64,000 bases of DNA, from contig JAMCPL010000027.1 in NCBI GenBank assembly GCA_023379675.1, forward strand, positions 1 through 64,000, written 5' to 3'. Origin of the DNA: Actinomycetota bacterium. GTDB lineage: Bacteria; Actinomycetota; Acidimicrobiia; Acidimicrobiales; JAMCPL01. Positions 46,364-53,915 of this stretch are shown in pieces. A program made the translations under genes and the position numbers. Position 1 is the first letter of the stretch. Each line of letters opens with the position of its first letter. The notes below the pieces were generated by a model, which saw only the letters and a list, made by a program, of their open reading frames with translations, searched no databases and was not told the origin of the DNA.

Positions 46364-48142
46364 TTGAGCACGGACGAGCCTACAGAGGACCTGATGGACC
46401 ATCCTGCAGACGTACTGGACGCATTCCGACCGGAAGAGGATCTTGACAGAGCCGGCGGAGTACTGGATACGGCTGAAAAAGTAATCGAATCAGCAATTGC
46501 ATGCATCGCATCCAAGGGAGGAGTAGATGCAAACCAGGCAGTTGCCTACGACCTCGCCCACATGGCCTCAGCCGTAAAAATAGCTGAAAGTGCAGTGTCA
46601 TACGGACGCCTTGGCAGGGAGGAGGCAGCGATTGCCTGCGCATTCACCGCTGACACTCTTGGAGACCTGCTCTCACGGGTAGTTGGGAGGGAGGAGGAAT
46701 GGGGCATCTCCACCAGCTTCCTCTTCGATGCCCACCCATTCACCGCCAAATATCGTAATCCAGCCTACCTGGCGGGCATTGCGGGAATTACGGGCGGATA
46801 CCACCTCGACCAGGAGTTCGACCTTGTGCGAGAGACCTTTCACAGATTTGCAGAAGATCGCATCAGGCCCCATGCCGAATACGTCCACCGGCACAACGAT
46901 GACATTCCCGAGGACATCATCACTGGGCTTGCAGAACTGGGGGGGTTTGGCCTGTCCATACCGGAGGAGTACGGTGGTTTCGCCACCAGCGGGAACAGTG
47001 ATTACAAGGGAATGGTGATAGCCACAGAAGAGCTTTCATGGGGTGCTCTGGCCATAGGCGGATCACTCATCACCAGGCCTGAAATACTGGCAAGAGCGCT
47101 GATGGCTGGAGGCACCGAAGAGCAAAAGCAACGCTGGCTACCGAGGATGGCTACAGGTGCCCTCATGACTGCAGTGGCGGTCACTGAGCCGGACTATGGA
47201 TCAGACGTTGCCGGCATCACCACCACTGCCCAGCCGGTTGCAGGCGGCTGGCTGGTGTCGGGCGTAAAGACCTGGTGTACCTTCGCCGCCAGGGCGGACC
47301 TGCTGATGCTGCTCGCTCGCACCGACCCGGACAAGTCGAAAGGGCACAAAGGGCTATCTCTATTCGTGATCGAAAAGGAAAGGGCAGATGGAAAAGGCTT
47401 CGTTCTCACGCAGGATGCCGTTAGCAACTCGACCAGCACAGCGGCAAGAGAGGCCGATGCCACCGCAGGCATGCCCTCCGCATTCCGGCCAGTGCCGGTA
47501 GTGCCATTTGACCAGTTCCCACGGGTTGCGCCGTTTAGCGGCTCAGACGCGCCTGGAGGACGGCTGGAAGGTCGCCCGATAGACACGATCGGGTATAGAG
47601 GTTTGCACTCTTACGAACTTTCTCTCGACAAGTGGTTCGTACCTGATACTTGCCTGGTTGGCGGAGAACAAGGGCTGGGTAAAGGCTTCTACCTGCAGAT
47701 GCAGGGTTTCGAAAATGGTAGGCTCCAGACAGCGGCCCGGGCCGTAGGTGTCATGCAGGCCGCGTACGAAGCGGCCTGTTCTTACGCTGGCAGCCGGGTG
47801 GTGTTTGGCACACCGATAGATCAGTACCAGCTCACCCGCGTAAAGCTTGCCCGTATGGCCGTACTGATCCAGTCGATCCGGCAATTCACTTACAAAGTTG
47901 CCGGGCTGATGGCACGGGGACAGGGGTCTCTCGAAGCATCGATGGTGAAGGCGTATGCCTGCAAGGCCGCCGAATGGGTTGCACGTGAGGCTATGCAGAT
48001 TCACGGGGGCATGGGATATGCCGAAGAGTTCCCTGCCAGTAGGTACTTCGTAGATTCAAGAGTGTTATCGATATTCGAGGGAGCGGACGAAACGCTTTCG
48101 CTGAAGGTAATCGCCCGGAGGCTGCTCGATCAGGGCAATTGA
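46364..48142 (+). CDS. mcd: Methylsuccinyl-CoA dehydrogenase-like acyl-CoA dehydrogenase
   Basis: 592 residues. Starts at TTG 46364 behind a near-perfect AGGAGGATATACC. An N-terminal helical extension of about 150 residues precedes the FAD-dependent acyl-CoA dehydrogenase core, a layout known for the methylsuccinyl-CoA dehydrogenases of the ethylmalonyl-CoA pathway. Core blocks GYHLDQEFDLVRETFHRFAE, GFGLSIPEEYGGFATSG, VTEPDYGSDVAG, DTIGYRGLHSYEL and QIHGGMGYAEEFP fit this group closely. It carries an insertion of about 45 Ser/Ala/Pro-rich residues near 354-400, just before GRPIDTIGYRG. Converts methylsuccinyl-CoA to mesaconyl-CoA, feeding the lyase encoded at 49232. Confidence 0.87.
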   Translation: MSTDEPTEDLMDHPADVLDAFRPEEDLDRAGGVLDTAEKVIESAIACIASKGGVDANQAVAYDLAHMASAVKIAESAVSYGRLGREEAAIACAFTADTLGDLLSRVVGREEEWGISTSFLFDAHPFTAKYRNPAYLAGIAGITGGYHLDQEFDLVRETFHRFAEDRIRPHAEYVHRHNDDIPEDIITGLAELGGFGLSIPEEYGGFATSGNSDYKGMVIATEELSWGALAIGGSLITRPEILARALMAGGTEEQKQRWLPRMATGALMTAVAVTEPDYGSDVAGITTTAQPVAGGWLVSGVKTWCTFAARADLLMLLARTDPDKSKGHKGLSLFVIEKERADGKGFVLTQDAVSNSTSTAAREADATAGMPSAFRPVPVVPFDQFPRVAPFSGSDAPGGRLEGRPIDTIGYRGLHSYELSLDKWFVPDTCLVGGEQGLGKGFYLQMQGFENGRLQTAARAVGVMQAAYEAACSYAGSRVVFGTPIDQYQLTRVKLARMAVLIQSIRQFTYKVAGLMARGQGSLEASMVKAYACKAAEWVAREAMQIHGGMGYAEEFPASRYFVDSRVLSIFEGADETLSLKVIARRLLDQGN

Positions 48143-48153
48143 CGCAGCAGGAT

Positions 48154-49086
48154 TTACTCGTCCTGCATGCTGGATTGCTGGCCGCTCTCTCCGGCTTGAT
48201 CGTCGGTGACAATGTTTGGTAGGGGCCGCGGTGATGCCGACGACAGCATTCCCAGATGTTCCTCGGCTTGATCGTCGGTGACAATGTTTGGACCTCCCGC
48301 AAGCACTGTCTCAGGCGATGGCAATGGATGTCTCTCTCGATGCGTAAACAGCCACACTGACCAGCCAATGCCCACCGCGAACAGGCCAAGACCCGCCAGC
48401 TGCACCAGAACCGCCCCTAGGTGCCCGGGGTACGCAAGCCATAGATGCTCCTCGAAAAACCTGCCCAACCCCCACATACCAACCGTAGAAGAAGCCACAA
48501 ATCCGGCAGGGCGGTTGGCCATCCTCCTCTCTATCATTATTACGGTAAAAAATATCCCGAACGAGATCATCGCCTGGAAAATTGGAACCGGCAGTCGCTT
48601 ACCGGCCTGATCAGCGTAGTACATGCCGAACCACTGATGAGTAGGGTGACCACCGCCCGCAACCATTAGCTGTGGTCCGAGGAGCCTTCCTACCCCCCAT
48701 GCCGCTATGAGCACCGGGGCAACCAGATCTGCAAGGGCAGTCAGAGACAGATCAGGGCAGCGTTTACGAGCAATGATAAATCCCGTCGGTATACCTGCAA
48801 TCAAACCTCCAAATGAGGAAAGACCCCCATGCCAGACCTGAACAATCTGCGCTGGATCAGCAGTGTAGAAAGGCAGATTGGCAAGAACATGCATTACGCG
48901 AGCCCCAATTATTGCCGCCACGATCACCCAGACAAACATCCCTGTGACCCATGCCCACGGATACCCTCTCTGCTCGAGCCTGCGCTCGAAATATCTGTAC
49001 GCGAACCAGAACGTGATCGCCAGCCCTATGCCATAGGTATGGACGACCAAAGGGCCTAGATGGAACTGAACCGGTATTGGCTTCAT
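48154..49086 (-). CDS. Divergent prolipoprotein diacylglyceryl transferase-family protein
   Basis: 310 residues, seven membrane helices. N-terminal PIPVQFHLGPLVVHTYGI, WHGGLSSFGGLIAG and PIFQ after the R-rich loop follow the Lgt layout. However, the usual signature GR-GNF-N-E is replaced: GVGRLLGPQLMVAGGG has the Arg but not the GNF..N..E. It may be a divergent active Lgt or a paralogue. The C-terminal tail (about 255-310) is hydrophilic and holds two copies of PNIVTDDQA 24 residues apart. ATG 49086 follows GGGAGG. The lipoprotein at 3545 would be a substrate of a true Lgt. Confidence 0.78.
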   Translation of the reverse strand: MKPIPVQFHLGPLVVHTYGIGLAITFWFAYRYFERRLEQRGYPWAWVTGMFVWVIVAAIIGARVMHVLANLPFYTADPAQIVQVWHGGLSSFGGLIAGIPTGFIIARKRCPDLSLTALADLVAPVLIAAWGVGRLLGPQLMVAGGGHPTHQWFGMYYADQAGKRLPVPIFQAMISFGIFFTVIMIERRMANRPAGFVASSTVGMWGLGRFFEEHLWLAYPGHLGAVLVQLAGLGLFAVGIGWSVWLFTHRERHPLPSPETVLAGGPNIVTDDQAEEHLGMLSSASPRPLPNIVTDDQAGESGQQSSMQDE

Positions 49087-49193
49087 CTACAGCCTCCCGC
49101 CACGCATGTCCGCTCGTCTGGCCACTCGTTGTATATCACTGCCTGCACTATAGCACCGGACCGCGGATACCAGTAAGCAGATCTACGGTCGAG

Positions 49194-49223
49194 TTGCCAG
49201 GGAAGCGGCAACGACGCTATTAT
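49194..49223 (+). promoter_or_regulatory. Promoter TTGCCA-N18-TATTAT driving a leaderless lyase gene
   Basis: -35 TTGCCA at 49194-49199 and -10 TATTAT at 49218-49223 with an 18-nt spacer. The -10 ends 8 nt before ATG 49232. This is the best promoter match in the window and there is no ribosome binding site, so a leaderless start is likely. Confidence 0.6.
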
Positions 49224-49231
49224 CAGTGACC

Positions 49232-50173
49232 ATGTCCGAAAGAAGTAGAGATTTACCGCGTCGTTCCTGCCTGTCGGTTCCGGGATCCAACGAAAGGTTC
49301 CTCCAGAAAGGCCCTACCGTACCTGCTGATATGACCTTTTTGGATCTCGAGGATTCAGTAGCGCCACTGGAGAAGGAAGCGGCCCGAGCAAAAGTGGCTG
49401 ATGCCATCAAGAGTCTCCCATGGGACGACAGGGTGCTGTGCGTCCGTGTCAATGCATGGGATACCCGTTGGACCTACGGCGATGTCATTGAGGTGGTGTC
49501 GAGCGCCGGCCAGAGATTGGACGAGATCATGCTGCCGAAGGTACAGAGTGCAGCAGAAGTGGTGGCCTTGGACCTCCTTCTCAGCCAGGTGGAAGCCAAC
49601 TGCGGGCTGCCGGCCGGACACATTGGGATAGAAGCGCAGATAGAGACCACCAAGGGCCTCATCCACGTCGAAGAGATATGCGCTGCATCCCCGAGGCTGG
49701 AAACCATCATCTTTGGGCCTGCCGACTTCGCAGCTTCGATGGAGATGCCAGTTCTCACGGGTGGGGTGGCTATAGACGAGTATCCTGGCGACCACTTCCA
49801 TTACGTATTCTCCAAGATACTAATGGCAGGTCGCACCAATGGCCTCCAGGTAATCGATGGACCCTATTTGAAAATACGAGATCTGGAAGGCCTCAGAGAG
49901 TTCTCGCAACGTACCAAAGTCCTCGGATACGATGGCAAGTGGGCTTTGAACCCAGATCAGGTAACCGTGCTCAATGAGGTATACTCGCCCACCCAGGAAC
50001 AGTTCGATCGCGCTCACGATATTCTCGACGCATACCGCCAGGCCACAGAGAGCGAGCGCAAGGGCGCGGTGATGTTCGGCGAAGAAATGATCGATGAGGC
50101 AAGCAGGAAGATGGCACTGAAGTTTGTCAAGCGCGGGGAACGAGCCGGCTTCAAGCGGAGCGTTGCCGGCTGA
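49232..50173 (+). CDS. Malyl-CoA/beta-methylmalyl-CoA lyase (HpcH/HpaI family)
   Basis: 313 residues. (alpha/beta)8 aldolase of the CitE/HpcH family. RSCLSVPGSNERFLQKG binds CoA; FLDLEDSVAPLEKEAAR carries metal-binding acids; IEAQIETTKGLIHVEEI provides the catalytic Glu; GPADFAASM carries the second metal ligand. Together with the Mcd-like dehydrogenase 1.1 kb upstream it fits the ethylmalonyl-CoA pathway lyase that splits methylmalyl-CoA to glyoxylate and propionyl-CoA. A GTG at 49226 is possible, but ATG 49232 fits the promoter spacing. The 3' end overlaps the convergent gene by 23 nt. Confidence 0.85.
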   Translation: MSERSRDLPRRSCLSVPGSNERFLQKGPTVPADMTFLDLEDSVAPLEKEAARAKVADAIKSLPWDDRVLCVRVNAWDTRWTYGDVIEVVSSAGQRLDEIMLPKVQSAAEVVALDLLLSQVEANCGLPAGHIGIEAQIETTKGLIHVEEICAASPRLETIIFGPADFAASMEMPVLTGGVAIDEYPGDHFHYVFSKILMAGRTNGLQVIDGPYLKIRDLEGLREFSQRTKVLGYDGKWALNPDQVTVLNEVYSPTQEQFDRAHDILDAYRQATESERKGAVMFGEEMIDEASRKMALKFVKRGERAGFKRSVAG

Positions 50174-51044
50174 AGGAACTCCCGAGTGGTGGCCTGCCAG
50201 GACCGGGCGGCCCTGCAAATGCCTGTGCTATCTTCATCCATTCTAAAGCTTGCTCGCCATCTACCTGCAGAGAAACATCTGCAAGGTTCCTACGCTCTGT
50301 AACAATCAGGCAGAAATCGAGGGCTGAGCCGCGAATGGAACCAGCGAACTGGGCCGGGAGGGTAGAGTCTTCCCGTCCATCCCGAACCTTGCCCCCACCC
50401 GCGGTAACCCACCTCCAAACGTCGACGCCACCGCCAGCACCGTCAGCAGGCGCAGGTGCAGTCAACTCGACCAGTATATTTTCATTAGGAGATTCCATGC
50501 CTCTGACGGCATAGGAAAATCCACGGGTTCGCACTCCAAGGTCTGCAATATGCCTGAGACGCATCGTAGGTTCCCTGGATATCCCTAGGGCATCGCACAC
50601 GTCCTGGCCGTGTGCCCAAGTCTCCATCAGCCGAGCGGTGACGAACGACCGTGTGCCCATAGAGGGCCCGTACCACGCAATCCGGGAGGCTGGATCAGCG
50701 TGCTCGAGACATTGCAACAGAGACGTCCGGGCATCCCTCCACCATTGAAGCACAAGAGCACTACTCATGGCCCTGCCCTTGGCCAGATGTTCAGCAATAG
50801 GATCGAAGCGTAGGGAACGCACCCCTTGCACTCGGGCTTCGAAACCGGCAGGATCTTCTATGGCCATACGAGCGGCATCATCAAAATACGCAAGGTGACC
50901 TATGCTGTCCCGTACATCCCATCCCTCCGCCGGAGTTGGACGTAACCAGGCATCCTCGCCGATACCTGATACCATCCTGTCAAGATCAATATGTTCTGCC
51001 TGCAAATCCGACAGCAGGAGCGGCCACCACTCAGGAGTATCCAT
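50151..51044 (-). CDS. TIGR03084-type protein (DinB/maleylpyruvate isomerase-like fold)
   Basis: 297 residues. N-terminal metal-binding four-helix bundle typical of mycothiol-dependent maleylpyruvate isomerase-like proteins (GWDVRDSIGHLAYFDDAAR, with WYGPSMGTRSFVTARLMETWAHGQDV giving His ligands) joined to an SCP2-like C-terminal domain ending GSALDFCLIVTERRN and IAQAFAGPPGPGRPP. Common in Actinobacteria; the reaction is unknown, with a role in thiol chemistry suggested by the family. A small Gly/Ala/Asp-rich insertion lies near residue 200-230. Convergent with and overlapping the lyase gene. Confidence 0.87.
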   Translation of the reverse strand: MDTPEWWPLLLSDLQAEHIDLDRMVSGIGEDAWLRPTPAEGWDVRDSIGHLAYFDDAARMAIEDPAGFEARVQGVRSLRFDPIAEHLAKGRAMSSALVLQWWRDARTSLLQCLEHADPASRIAWYGPSMGTRSFVTARLMETWAHGQDVCDALGISREPTMRLRHIADLGVRTRGFSYAVRGMESPNENILVELTAPAPADGAGGGVDVWRWVTAGGGKVRDGREDSTLPAQFAGSIRGSALDFCLIVTERRNLADVSLQVDGEQALEWMKIAQAFAGPPGPGRPPLGSSFSRQRSA

Positions 51045-51128
51045 CCATACAAGATTAGTGCGAAGACATCACGACCCGCCATCCAAAAATATGAGAGTGG
51101 TGGCGTACGGCCGCGGGACATTGCAAAG

Positions 51129-51202
51129 TGGGGGTGGAGGGATTCGAACCCTCACTGGAGGCGGTTTAAGCGCCTTGCCTCTGCCGGTTGGGCTACACCC
51201 CC
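51129..51202 (-). tRNA. Class-I tRNA with anticodon UAA
   Basis: 74-nt cloverleaf with intact pairing: acceptor GGGGGTG/CACCCCC (7 bp), D arm GCC/GGC, anticodon stem AGGCG/CGCCT around loop CTTAAAC (anticodon TAA), variable loop of only 5 nt (CCAGT), T stem GAGGG/CCCTC with loop TTCGAAT, discriminator A. UAA would read UUA leucine codons, but bacterial tRNA-Leu normally has a long variable arm, which is absent here. So it is either an unusual tRNA-Leu or a tRNA of another identity. Confidence 0.88.
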
Positions 51203-51709
51203 GATGCAATGTGGGCACACGACAAGACCTTACACATACTACCGCGAATGGTGGACCGTAGCTGCTGCCACCACCTGACGCTTCCCTCTGTGCAGTCCAA
51301 GGAGCTATCTTCCGTGACGAGAAACACAGCTGTGGTGAGTGAACTGGCTATTGCTATCAAGAGGTAGCCGGTGACCCATCCCGCAAATAGCAGCGCGCTG
51401 CCCCCGTCTATCTATGATGTCCTGCCGACGGACACAAGCCAGCGTCTTCCCGCACATGGCAAGCTATGCGCCAGTAGTGATATCATAAAAGGTGAAATTG
51501 TTTGATGAGGTGGGTCGCATATACTAAATATCGGATTTGTTGATTCATGCAAATTTCAGATGTCGCCTTGCATGCGATGTTGGGGTTGCGAAGAGTAGCC
51601 ATCACATACATGGCAGCGACATCCAAGGTATGGAGGCGGGGCATGAGAAGGCGCATGAGAAGGCGAGGTATGAGAAAACGCAGCCCGCTCGCAGGAAAAC
51701 GGTGAGCAC
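51203..51709. other. Intergenic region between the tRNA and glycosyltransferase genes
   Basis: About 500 nt with no gene I can support. The part near 51480-51560 is AT-rich (TATCATAAAAGGTG and ATATACTAAATATC) and may hold a promoter. Three GCATGAGAAGG-like repeats with 12-nt spacing lie at 51640-51680 just upstream of the glycosyltransferase. Nothing else was recognised. Confidence 0.4.
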
Positions 51710-52807
51710 TTGAACAAACCATCCCCCTGCATTGGGCTTACGATCGTCATACCGGCCTACAACGAGTCACAACGGCTCCCTGCAATGCTCACCCGCCTGC
51801 TCGAGGGGTTCGCCGGCGGCGTCTTCAACCACCTGACAACTCAGGTACTCGTTGTGGACGATGGGTCAAACGACGATACAGCTAATGTAGCAAGATCTTA
51901 TTTGCGGAACTTGCCGTGGGCAGATGTCGTCAGGATGCCGGCAAACCGTGGCAAGGGCTCCGCAGTACGCGCCGGGGTCGTAAGGGCCAGAGGCGAGAAA
52001 CTCGTGTTCGTAGATGCCGACATGTCCATAGACCCCTACAACATCCCTACTCTAGTGACCTCTCTCGACCATGCCGACATTGCAGTCGGTTCCCGTGCGC
52101 ATCCGCAATCATGCGATGACGGACCGCTAGTGAGCCGTAACGTGGCGGGGAAGCTTTTCAATATCGCCGTACGCAGGGCTACCGGACTTGACATACTCGA
52201 TACCCAGTGTGGATTCAAGGGTTTCAACACCCGAGTGGCAAAGCTGCTCTTCCACCTGTCCACAATAGATCGTTACTCCTTTGACGTAGAAATACTATGG
52301 ATGGCCAGAGCACTGGGCATGACCATTGCCGAAGTGCCGATCACCTGGAAACACGTTCCTGGCAGCCATGTACATGCACTCTCCGATGGGTGTTCAATGC
52401 TTCTCGACATTCACCGGGCACTTTTACAGCCGCCGTTGACGCGTGGAGTACCGATCATCACGGTACGGCCCCCGAGGGAAGCCCACGGCAGGCTTTCAAC
52501 ATCCAGGCCGGCAGGATCTGGTGGAGGAGCTGTTGCCGAGGATGCCACGTGGGTGGAAAGCGTCAAGCAAACCGTAAGGGCGAGCAGTCTGGTCACTCCT
52601 TGGCAAGGAGCCCTAGGCATCATCGTACCGCTCAGTTCGGCACCCGAAAGGCATGCCATGATCACCTCGTTGGTCCACCGACTGCCTGGAATCGAATGCG
52701 AAGAATCATGGGCAACAGTCGGCAGCTTGGTGCAATCGGGAATAATATGGCCAACCCGCAAACCACCAGCACCGTCCCCGCAATTCATTACCGCAACCCG
52801 CACATGA
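51710..52807 (+). CDS. GT2-family glycosyltransferase (dolichyl-phosphate glucosyltransferase-like)
   Basis: 365 residues. TTG start at 51710 with AGGAAAACGG upstream. GT2 fold: LTIVIPAYNESQRLPAML, VLVVDDGSNDDTA, ANRGKGSAVRAGVV, and the DXD-like VFVDADMSIDP, followed by ILDTQCGFKGFN and IAEVPITWKHVPGS. This order is typical of polyprenyl-phosphate glycosyltransferases that load a lipid carrier from UDP- or GDP-sugar. A C-terminal tail of about 100 residues (from about 265) has no known domain and includes Pro-rich ends. Might supply the YfhO-like protein with lipid-linked sugar. Confidence 0.85.
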   Translation: MNKPSPCIGLTIVIPAYNESQRLPAMLTRLLEGFAGGVFNHLTTQVLVVDDGSNDDTANVARSYLRNLPWADVVRMPANRGKGSAVRAGVVRARGEKLVFVDADMSIDPYNIPTLVTSLDHADIAVGSRAHPQSCDDGPLVSRNVAGKLFNIAVRRATGLDILDTQCGFKGFNTRVAKLLFHLSTIDRYSFDVEILWMARALGMTIAEVPITWKHVPGSHVHALSDGCSMLLDIHRALLQPPLTRGVPIITVRPPREAHGRLSTSRPAGSGGGAVAEDATWVESVKQTVRASSLVTPWQGALGIIVPLSSAPERHAMITSLVHRLPGIECEESWATVGSLVQSGIIWPTRKPPAPSPQFITATRT

Positions 52808-52917
52808 GCTAAGAATCTCAATCGCCATCACCGTATCTGCCGGCACCCGCAATTACCGCCGGCACACCACCACTTGTCCGCTGGCAAGTACCGCCGGATA
52901 GCGATAACATCCATTAT

Positions 52918-53901
52918 GTGGCTATCGATAATGCTTCAGGCAGGGCTCCAGGCAGGGCTCCAGGCAGGGCGCAATCGGGAAAGCGGGAAGCGCAGGCACT
53001 ATCCCCAGACCCAGAATGCTCCAGAGAAGAAACGCTCCTCGTGCCTGTACAGTCACCTCAGGATACAACTGCATCAGGCAATGGTTCGGCTTCCGTCGAT
53101 CAGGACCGGCTCGGAGACGTGGACGAATGGGGACGGTCGGAACATATGCGCGCGATAATGCGACAACTCATGGATCCTTTTTACAACCACTGGTTCCGGG
53201 TAGAATGGGAGGGTCTCGACAAGATACCCCGAGAAGGTGGCGCATTGCTCGTAGCCAACCACGCCGGAGCAATCCCGCCGGATGCTCCCATTATCATACA
53301 TGGCATAGAGAAGGAATTGGGGCGCCCTGTCTATGGCTTGGCGGATTATTGGTTCAGGACCATTCCCTTCGTGAACGTCATGTGGTCACGCATGGGCGGC
53401 GTGACGGCTCATCCCGACAATGCCCTCCGCATCATGCGCGACAACCGGCAACTTGCGCTCGTCTTCCCCGAGGGAACCAAGGCAACGTCAAAGACCTTTT
53501 CTGACCGGTACCGGCTCAGGCGCTTTGGCAGGGGCGGCTTCGTGGAGATCGCCATGCGTGCGGGAGCGCCCATAATTCCCCTAGCGGTAGTCGGCGCGGA
53601 GGAAGCTATGCCTATCCTGTTTCGCGTGCCGGGCATAGCATCGATGCTCAATCTCCCCTACTTCCCTATTACCGGCAATATGCTCGCATTTGGTCCGGTT
53701 CTGGGGCCTTTGGGTTGGTTCCTCTACTTCCCATCCAAGATCAAGATCAAAGTGCTGGATCCGATCCACTACGATGTAGAACCAGACCAGGAGCGCTATT
53801 CCAGGAGCTTTGTTATGGAGGAAGCCGAACAGGTACGTACGATGATACAGGATGCTCTCTATGATATGTTGAGAGACCGCAAGAGTGCCTTCCTGGGATA
53901 G
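52918..53901 (+). CDS. PlsC-like lysophospholipid acyltransferase
   Basis: 327 residues. The acyltransferase block VANHAGAIPPDAPII holds the catalytic His and Asp; FPEGTKATSKT is the substrate-binding motif. Core from about residue 80. The start is uncertain: GTG 52918 gives an extra 78-residue N-terminus containing three 12-nt repeats (GRAPGRAPGRA), and MRAIMRQLMDPFYNHW is an alternative beginning of the conserved part. It directly precedes an epimerase gene; the same pairing occurs in M. tuberculosis (Rv0501/Rv0502). Confidence 0.85.
   Translation: MAIDNASGRAPGRAPGRAQSGKREAQALSPDPECSREETLLVPVQSPQDTTASGNGSASVDQDRLGDVDEWGRSEHMRAIMRQLMDPFYNHWFRVEWEGLDKIPREGGALLVANHAGAIPPDAPIIIHGIEKELGRPVYGLADYWFRTIPFVNVMWSRMGGVTAHPDNALRIMRDNRQLALVFPEGTKATSKTFSDRYRLRRFGRGGFVEIAMRAGAPIIPLAVVGAEEAMPILFRVPGIASMLNLPYFPITGNMLAFGPVLGPLGWFLYFPSKIKIKVLDPIHYDVEPDQERYSRSFVMEEAEQVRTMIQDALYDMLRDRKSAFLG
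52937..52972 (+). repeat. 12-nt tandem repeat, three copies, inside the acyltransferase gene
   Basis: CAGGCAGGGCTC occurs three times in a row (last copy ends GC instead of TC) near the 5' end of the frame, coding for repeated Ala-Pro-Gly-Arg. It is a multiple of three, so changes in copy number stay in frame. Confidence 0.85.
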
Positions 53902-53915
53902 GCAGACGTAACGCC

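Noticed and set aside
51110-51280. Short plus-strand protein frames across the tRNA gene
   Set aside because: They are translations of the tRNA complement and have no homologues I recognise.
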